Source of the DNA: Merluccius polli
Taxonomy: Eukaryota; Chordata; Actinopteri; Gadiformes; Merlucciidae
Direction of reading: 5' to 3'
Assembly (NCBI GenBank): GCA_030340625.1
Contig: JAOPHQ010006259.1
Location: 350,001 to 414,000 of the forward strand
Length of the DNA stretch: 64,000 nucleotides
In this document: positions 56,916 through 64,000 of the stretch, one piece after another
Layout of the letters: each line of letters begins with the position of its first letter
Position numbering within the stretch: position 1 is the first letter of the stretch
Notes under the pieces: generated by a model
What the model saw: the letters and a program-made list of their open reading frames with translations, nothing else
The model's database searches: none
What the model was told of the DNA's origin: nothing
Position numbers and translations under genes: made by a program

Positions 56916-57392
56916 TCTACAGACCTTTATTCCCTAAGGCATGAGACAATAGCATTGTTATTATAATTGTGTTTTTTAACTGTATTTCACATTTCACATT
57001 TCTTTTTTGTGTGCAACAAGAGTTCTCCCTGAGTGACAATTAAGCTGAAATACAAAAAGTATACATTTAAACAGTTGTACTCTAGTGCTTCGAGCACTTC
57101 ATTTTAGAGAAATGCAAATGGGTTTAGATCCATATTTAGTTTCAGATCTAGTATATGTGGTTTCCAACTTTTACTTAATTTTTGAATCAAACTTTTTTTT
57201 AAATCAATTTTCCTTTTGATGATTTTAAAAAGAATGTATTGGCATCTGGACTTTGGCTTTGTGGATCATCTCATGTTAAGGACCAATTTTACCATAGCGG
57301 TGATTTACCTAACGGCTTACCAATACATTGACGCAAAACAAACCAAAACTAGCAAAGGAACTGAGCTTACCACAACAAGGCAGTGAAGGAGT
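56916..57392. repeat. Dispersed duplicate of the left half of 61237-61935
   Basis: It shares with 61237-61700, in the same orientation, phrases such as CTCTAGTGCTTC(G/T)AGCACTT, TTTAGATCCATATTTAGTTT, GGACTTTGGCTTTGTGGATC and CATTGACGCAAAACAAACCA. Overall the two look about 80-85% alike by eye. Non-coding. Confidence 0.85.
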
Positions 57393-57851
57393 TCAGTGAA
57401 TACTTTTTTCCTTTCTTTCCGTACTTATCTGCCAGACTTGCATTAAATAAATTGTTGTATCAAAGGAGAGAGGCCATCCTTTCATCTCTCCCCCTCAAAG
57501 AGTCCATGGGGGCGGGCTGGCGATGATAGGTGGGAGTCTGGTGGGATTTTACAAGGGGGGGTTACATGTAATTGCACCGGCAAAGAGGGTAATGTTCTAT
57601 TGAGGGGGAGAAAGCTGGCTTGGTATAAAAAAAGAGAGTCCACTTTGGAGACCGATATGGGAATAATAGGCTGGCGGGATCCCAGCTTTCTTTTTCCTGA
57701 CGGCATTTAGTGCCAAGGAAAAGAAGAGAAATAGGGAGGCTGTGGCTGACTCTATGTCGCTGGTTGGCTTTTAAGAGATAAGTATATATACGTTTGTGAG
57801 CCACCATTTTTTTTTTACGACCACTCTTGCTGTTTATCAGTCACATCTTTG
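57393..57851. other. Intergenic sequence, nothing recognised
   Basis: No repeat or exon. Minus-strand frames (74 and 81 codons) lack domains. Confidence 0.5.
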
Positions 57852-57881
57852 ACACACACACACACACACACACGCACACAT

Positions 57882-57954
<73 letters not shown>
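57852..57954. repeat. (CA)n microsatellite
   Basis: About 100 bp of CA with two short interruptions. Confidence 0.97.
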
Positions 57955-57955
<1 letters not shown>

Positions 57956-57969
57956 AAAAGTTCAGAAAG

Positions 57970-59013
57970 TTGGTAGCACTTTAGAATAACTGCAACTTTA
58001 AAGCAGTTATCAGTTATTAATGATTAATAAGATAATGAGATAATGGTTTATAAGATAATTCATAAAGTGTAATTTGTAAACACTTTATGCTGCAATTCAT
58101 GATTAATTCAGGTAGTTAGAAAGTGCCAACTTAAAGTTATGTTCCACCGGCACAGCCACATTTTTATTAACTCATAGTGTCATCATAGTGTCCAAAGCTA
58201 CAATGTCCATAGTGCATTGTGTGGCCTGAGTGGTCTGGGGGTGCCTGAGAGGCAGATATAAGCTTGGCTACTTGTTTAGAGTTTTGTATTTTATATTTCT
58301 CGACCTGTGGACTATGTGGATAACATCATGCCGTCTCATTGTTTTGTGCTTTGTTGTACAGGATATCGAGTTGCTAAAGCGGCTGTCATCACAGTTCATA
58401 TGTAACTGTTGAGTGTTGTGGTTAACAGTGGTTACTGTCATGGAGACCAACATATGACATAAACGTATACTGTATGTACAAACTACAAGCTTTGTATCAA
58501 TACACAATTTTATTTGCTATAGTTAGTTAGTTGCACGTATCATAAAGAAAGCCTCCAGTTGCAACATGGTGTTGAAACTCTTGTGCTTTAAAACACATTT
58601 GGTGACCTTCAGTCCTGTCCGCGTTATTATAATATATCCATGGTCTGTAACTTCTTCAATCCTGTCTGTGTTATTATAATATATCCATGGTCTGTAACTT
58701 CTTCAATCCTGTCTGTGTTATTATAATATATCCATGGTCTGTAACTTCTTCAATCCTGTCTGTGTTATTATAATATATCCATGGTCTGTAACACTGCACA
58801 TCAGCTGGTAGGGTGTATCGTATCATGGACTGGTCTGTACCGTCTTCTGTAGCTGCTGCAGACATTGTAATCCTCACGGTATAAATGCCAGACCGTAATC
58901 TTCATGAGCCTGCAGTCCTCATTTGATCCGTAGATTGGTATTCATTGCCATTGAATTCAGTATGAATTCGCTATTAATGTGTCAAAGTTGCAGTTATTCT
59001 GAAGTGCTACCAA
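57970..59013. mobile_element. 1.04 kb inverted-repeat element with internal minisatellite
   Basis: The terminal repeats are 30 bp and agree at 29 positions: the left end starts TTGGTAGCACTTTAGAATAA, and the right end is its reverse complement, ending TTATTCTGAAGTGCTACCAA. AAAG lies directly outside both ends. The subterminal left part has GTTATTAATGATTAATAAG repeats. It contains the 47-bp array at 58624-58793. No transposase frame. The TTGGTARCACTT terminus resembles that of the larger element at 18871-21737. Confidence 0.85.
58624..58793. repeat. 47-bp tandem repeat, 3.6 copies
   Basis: Units start TTATTATAATATATCCATGG at 58624, 58671, 58718 and 58765, exactly 47 bp apart and virtually identical. 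It lies inside the inverted-repeat element 57970-59013. Confidence 0.95.
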
Positions 59014-60410
59014 AAAGTGTAGGTAGCCTACAAGAACACTCGTTGATTGAGTGACATAGACAGTGATACACTATAGTGATATTTAGATCCACCATGTTGG
59101 TGGTGGCATTACGGTGGCGATGAGCTGAGCCATCAGAGGGCCACCACCAGCCCCCATGACAGCAGTATGTGTCGCTGGCTTGCATCACTGTGCTTTCACG
59201 CTACAGAAGAGTGTTATGTCCCAATCCTGTCCCCCCCTCCTTGCTGCTGCACCTGCAGTTCCCTCTCAACAGCTACACTGTCACGGCGACAGCGCTTTCA
59301 TTAGTCAATTAGTATGTCACAATCATTTCATTATTATTTCTTCATTTGTATGTATTGCAGGGAATCATGCCTGTGTGTTGCCATTGTACAACAGCAGGGG
59401 TATTTTAAGAAGAACATGACATTCAAAAAAAAAGATAAATAATAATGTAGATAAGGCTCTTAGCGCAAGTTCAACCAGGAAGACAATTCCTTCCACTCGG
59501 GAGCTGTCACCTATTGTCCAATGAGTGCTCAAACCGTTCTGCTTCATCATTCTTCAATCAGCCAATCATCTGGCTCGTAATTCTATTTAAACCTACCTGT
59601 CTAATGCTTCCTTATCTGCTGTCATTCCAGTGTTATGCGTCTCATCAACCGACCACCACCCCAACACCACCACCACCAGCGTCAAGTGTCTGTATTCCCA
59701 AGGGGGAGTCCTAAAATATAGGTTTATTTTTATCCCCTATACTTGTATAAGCCACTCTTTCAATGATGGAGTAGACGCCAAAGCTGTTTTAATTTCCAAA
59801 TAAAAATATTTGCATCTAAAACTGTCTTTCCTGGTTGAAATGGTTTTATGTTATTGTATTGTTGAATACATTATCTAGAGGGATCAGACAATCATTCCAG
59901 CCTAATGGATCAAATGATTAATATGTTTCAACACAGAGAAATTAATACAAGATTCAAAGACAACTTTGTTTGTACTTTCCCGTTATGAATACTAAACACT
60001 ATAGATGGATGTTCCTATATTGTTGCTATCCCCTGCCGTAGACGTAATAGATAAGACTCTGAAAACTAGATTCAGCAATTCCAGCTCTTTAGTTCATACT
60101 TAAAATGATCTTAAAAATGTGTCTGTGGTAATGTTTTGGCCTTGACAGAACACAAATGTCTGTTGCATTGTGTGTGTGAGTGTGTGTGTGTGAGTGAGAG
60201 AGAGGAATAAATAGGAGCTAAAAACAATCAATGTGGAGATGTATGGGTTAGAGGTTTATGTGAATCTATGCTTCCATTTTCTTTTCAGTTGGCAATTTAA
60301 TTTAGGATCGGACATCTTGGGAAATGGACAAGGAGGATGTTACTCACCGACCTGAATGCAATAAAGATATAGTGAGATTGTATCATAAGTGCAGACGTTT
60401 TCTTATTTAC
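59014..60410. other. Intergenic sequence, nothing recognised
   Basis: It includes a (CCACCA)-rich patch at 59650-59680 and a GT-rich stretch at 60165-60200. No exon. Confidence 0.5.
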
Positions 60411-60427
60411 TAGATAATAATAACTAG

Positions 60428-60506
<79 letters not shown>
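60411..60506. repeat. (TAA)n microsatellite
   Basis: About 90 bp of TAA with one CAA interruption. The minus-strand poly-Leu frame is an artefact. Confidence 0.96.
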
Positions 60507-60509
<3 letters not shown>

Positions 60510-61236
60510 CACTAAAAGGAATAAGGAAACAGAAATGGTCCCATCTGTACTACTACTACTCACACAACCTTTGGGGGCAGTAGACAGCAACCTCAGTGAC
60601 AATTTTTTTTTTACTTTAACTCTTAAGTATTGAACATAAAAGCAAGCAAATGAGTTTCTAAGCTTAAATCACAGCCACTCTACTGCAAGGCGGGCTCCAT
60701 CTAAACACATTACTCTTGACATGGTCGGTCAGGGGACAAATGTTCACAACTACTCCGTCTAGAAGTGCCCTGAACTTCACCCAGAATCACATATACCATT
60801 TTAAAAGTTCCCAGCATATAGAGAATCACACACACACATACACCACAAAAAAAACAACAAGAACAACAAGCCCTTTGAGTCTTAAAGCTTCTGACTGTCG
60901 CGCATTTCTTTAATGGCGCCCTCACGACTCGCAGATTCTCCCTTGCAAGGCGGGACAGCACATCAGTGCATGGCGATGTCAATGCATTATAAGTTGCTGC
61001 GTTACGAGGTTGCTGCGTTACGATTAAAGGAGGAAGCGCTGGCGGTTTGGTGTGGCATTCACAAAGAAAACTCATGCAGTCAAAAGGCAACTTCTAACAA
61101 TGCCTCATCTCAATGCTTGCGCCCACGCCGTTTTAACCAACCTGTTCCACATTTGTGGACAATAAAGATTATTAGTATTTATCCTCTCCCCCAGGCATGT
61201 TTTATAATCCTGCAACCCCCCACCCCATCCCCTCCT
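60507..61236. other. Intergenic sequence, nothing recognised
   Basis: It contains a direct repeat GTTGCTGCGTTACGA at 60992 and 61009. ACATTTGTGGACAATAAAGATT near 61150 recalls a LINE 3' tail but is too short to call. Confidence 0.4.
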
Positions 61237-61935
61237 CAAAGTAGTCTTTTACAGACCTTTGTTTTCTGTTATTGTGATTGTGTTTCTTTCTTAATCTTTA
61301 TTTCACGTTTAGTTTTTGTGTGCAAGAGTTCTCCCTCAGGGACAATTAAGCAAAATAAAAAAAGAACAGTTTAATCGAGTTGCACTCTAGTGCTTCTAGC
61401 ACTTGATTTTAGAGATATGTAACTGGCTTTAGATCCATATTTAGTTTCAGTTCCAGTATATGTGGTTTTCAACTTTTACTTACTTTTCAAATCAAATGTA
61501 ATTTTTTTTTTTAAAATCAATTACTCTGACTATTTTAAAACGCATTAATTGGCATTTGGACTTTGGCTTTGTGGATCATCTCATGTTAAGGACCCATTTT
61601 ACCATAGCAACCATGGCAAACCAATACATTGACGCAAAACAAACCAAAACTAACAAGGGAACTGAGCATACCACAACAAGGCAGCGAAGTTCAGTGTAAA
61701 AAGGACAGGAAATTATTGTTTTTTGCCCACCTTCCTGTATCACACCAAGTGATGCAAGATCACCGAACACCAGCTCCTATTTCTGCAAGGCTACAGGATT
61801 TTTCTAGAGGTCAGATATTACCAGTTAGCAGTAAGACTAAGACAATAATCTCACCTTCACAAGAGTGTAATCCATTTTATTTCACTGAATTATACAGGAT
61901 AAAAAACAAAACATGCAGGGAGATGTGCCAAACTG
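61237..61935. repeat. Full-length member of an unnamed local repeat
   Basis: This ~700-bp stretch matches 56916-57392 in its left part and 52590-52830 in its right part, in the same orientation. It is therefore the most complete copy of a sequence present in pieces at two other places in the window. No coding frame or terminal repeats are evident. Confidence 0.8.
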
Positions 61936-62896
61936 CCTTAGTACTACGTATTATACTTGGTACTGCTGCAATGGTACTTGGGGCATTTCTAGCCTTTAAA
62001 TGTAATTTATAAATGCTTAGGTAAGGCATAGATAGTGCTCACTTTAGATAAGCTCACACAAAAGACTAAGCTAATGCTTAACACATTGTCAATAATTTTT
62101 AAATCATTAACTTACACTAATTGACCTGTTTGGAACAGACCCGTAGGAGCGAAAGTATAAAAGTGTATATAATTAAGTATGATATTTCAGCTGGGGTTTT
62201 CTCCCTAGTTGTCAGCTATGACAAATGTAGGCACCCTAAGGGCACCCGGCATGACGTCATCAGCATTCGCCAGGTGAAGACAAGGTGCATGCTTACCTGT
62301 AGGACAACCATAATTTAAACTGTTATTTAATCTGAGAATTTGTCTAACTTGTTGCCAATCTTTTCAGCATGCATGTGAGTGCAGATTATTATTGGTAATG
62401 GATTTGGATTCATGAGGCAAACAGCAAAATGCATAATCAATGTTTTACTTTATAGACTTTATTTATTTAGGCAAAACGTTACTGAACAGAAAAAACGAAC
62501 AAAACAGTGGCACAAAATTAAAGCACAAATGCTTTAATAATAGCTGCAACAAACATCACATCTAAATCCCTTCAGACATAAACACAAGGCTTTTGTCGGA
62601 CAACTACAATGGTATTATAATAATTTATATACTTAGAGGAAATAGCCTATAGTATATATCTAAGAAATAACTCCATATTCAAAGTGTATAGTCCCACAAT
62701 TAATTGTAAAATAGGCTGTGCAATAAGAGCAATAAGAGCGAACAAGTGCTATAAATCTATCTGTAAATTAAAAAGAAATACACCTTCTCAAACAAAGAAA
62801 AAACAAAAAACAAACATTTTACAGCAAACGTGAAGCTGGAGGTAATAGGCTATAGGAATGGTTTCAGCATTTATTCTATAGGCTATGTTGATTTGC
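61936..62896. other. Intergenic sequence flanking the hAT gene relic
   Basis: AT-rich, non-coding. It may include the 3' flank or terminus of the hAT element, but no terminal repeat could be identified because the other end is outside the window. Confidence 0.4.
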
Positions 62897-64000
62897 TCAC
62901 TTTGACTGTCTTGCACTGTGGAGGAACAGGATCCAATCGACTGTTCCTGGGTTTAAATGGTTCCTTCTGGGCTCAATTATCCGTCCAGCTGAGCTAAAAG
63001 TATGCTTTCTGGCAGCACTAGATGCAGGAATACAGAGTAATCTCCTGGCTAGTGCTCTGAGCCTTGGGAACGTGTGCTACTGCTTCTCCCAAAAGGCAAG
63101 AAGCTGGTCTTCGCCAGTCAACGGGAGAAAAGTGTGCAATCACGTACTCGTGCAGTTTGTTCTCCTCCTGGTAGTCTGCTGTTGTGTCAGCCCACTCAAC
63201 AAAATCTACTCTGGGTCTCTCTTTCCTTTGCCAGCCATCTAATGAAAATAACTGCATTAGCGTCCTAGTGACACACATTCATGTAATGTTATGAGAAATG
63301 AGAAATAGAGGAAATTGCCTACCATCGCCGACGTCCTCTCTCCTTGCCGCAGAACTGTTGCGCCTGCTGGCGCTTATCATTCCCCTAACTTGACTGTGAA
63401 GCTGGAATACATTCATCTATGGTTAGCATATTCATGCTCTTGCACCTGGGGCACAGGAAGGTGCCGATCTTGTGGGTCTGAGTTATGATCAACTTCTCGT
63501 CCAGCATCTCTGAGGCACTGGCAGGTATGTGGACCATATACGCAGGGTCACCAAACACCAGGTTGCAATGAGCCTTGATTTCGGTGGAACCAGAGAAGAA
63601 CCATGTGATTGGTCGGATAGTGCTCCCCTCCAGCTCATCCGACGCTCTCTGAAAGATCGACAAGAACTCAATGGGGATGTTGAGTGTATACTGGAACACA
63701 CCTCCCATTGGCTCCAGTGGCGCTCTCCTTTCCAGGAAGTCTCGTATCTCAAGAGTACTGCCGGCGCATTGAGCGAAGCATCTCCACCGTACTGTTCCAG
63801 CATGTCTTGCATTCCTGGACAGCAGCATGGGGTAGGACAGCCCTGCAGGTCTTCTTCAAGTATCTGACGAGGCCCTTGCATGCCTCGATCATGCTGATTA
63901 CCTGAGTGGTGATGCACTCAGGTGCATCTTTCTGGGTAAAGGTGTGCTTCAGGACGGTGCACTGCACAGGGGATCCACATATAGTTTCGAAGCGCAGCCT
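62897..64000 (-). pseudogene. hAT transposase pseudogene (ZBED-like), 5' part beyond the window
   Basis: Minus-strand segments in order: ACKGLVRYLKKT then ECKTCWNSTVEMLRSMRRQY (the hAT RWNS motif with R changed to C), RASDELEGSTIRPITW, KAHCNLVFGDPAYM, MLDEKLIITQTHKIGTFL, CPRCKSMNMLT. A GT-AG intron is likely (GATG|GTAGGC to CATTAG|ATGGC, about 63334-63242). Then come VDFVEWADT and, in another frame, the C-terminal dimerisation region LRALARRLLCIPASSAA then AGRIIEPRRNHLNPGTVDWI and LFLHS. A stop inside the C-terminal part (EKQ-stop-HTFP), several frame changes and motif substitutions make it inactive. Confidence 0.85.

Noticed and set aside
60297..60602. 101-codon frame with a long leucine run
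   Set aside because: It is produced by the (TAA)n microsatellite and has no membrane-protein features beyond that.
63529..63905. Plus-strand frames of 112 and 73 codons
   Set aside because: They are antisense shadows of the hAT transposase relic on the minus strand.

Overview
The window looks like nuclear DNA of a ray-finned (teleost) fish. It is AT-rich, rich in (CA)n, (GA)n and (CTTC)n microsatellites, and full of relics of teleost-type mobile elements: L2/CR1/Rex-like LINEs, tRNA-derived SINEs, hAT and PIF/Harbinger DNA elements, and long-inverted-repeat elements. There are spliced eukaryotic exons with consensus GT/AG borders and no bacterial features. This assignment rests on motif recognition by eye; no database was searched.

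Host genes are very sparse. The only host coding sequence I can support is on the minus strand. A first coding exon (22313-21920) encodes an acidic, Gly-rich cytoplasmic segment and one membrane span. A second exon (2266-2135) encodes a four-cysteine LDL-receptor class A module whose cysteine spacing matches, from memory, the one in the receptor kinase ALK. Both borders are phase 1, so the exons join in frame across a 19.65 kb intron. The rest of the gene lies beyond position 1. The region 22.7-64 kb upstream of this gene shows no host exon I can recognise.

Layout: 1-22 kb is the gene with its large intron. The intron contains two LINE ORF2 ends (3.3-4.4 kb), a decayed 126-bp in-frame repeat interrupted by a MITE (4.8-5.7 kb), a GA/GGAGA-rich zone (6.8-8.9 kb), a possible conserved non-coding block (10.5-11 kb), a SINE (13.6 kb), a short hAT element (17.9 kb) and a 2.87 kb long-inverted-repeat element holding a 15-unit minisatellite (18.9-21.7 kb). 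The stretch 22-38 kb is mostly unassigned sequence with a Harbinger copy and a hAT copy lying 19 bp apart (26.4-27.7 kb). The stretch 39.5-43 kb is a nested cluster: a LINE relic interrupted by a second Harbinger copy and bounded by two inverted copies of one hAT-like element. The stretch 43-53 kb carries MITEs, a fold-back family, a THAP-like relic and a TTAA-flanked element. The stretch 52-62 kb shows a three-way local duplication and a second inverted-repeat element with an internal minisatellite. The last 1.1 kb is a broken hAT transposase gene running off the right edge.

The most informative signals are structural. Several insertions still show exact target-site duplications (TTA for Harbinger, 8 bp for hAT). 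Removing one Harbinger copy on paper makes the host LINE reading frame continuous across the site. Two unrelated inverted-repeat elements share a terminal motif and each carries a tandem array. I see no CRISPR array and no rRNA or tRNA gene that I would defend.
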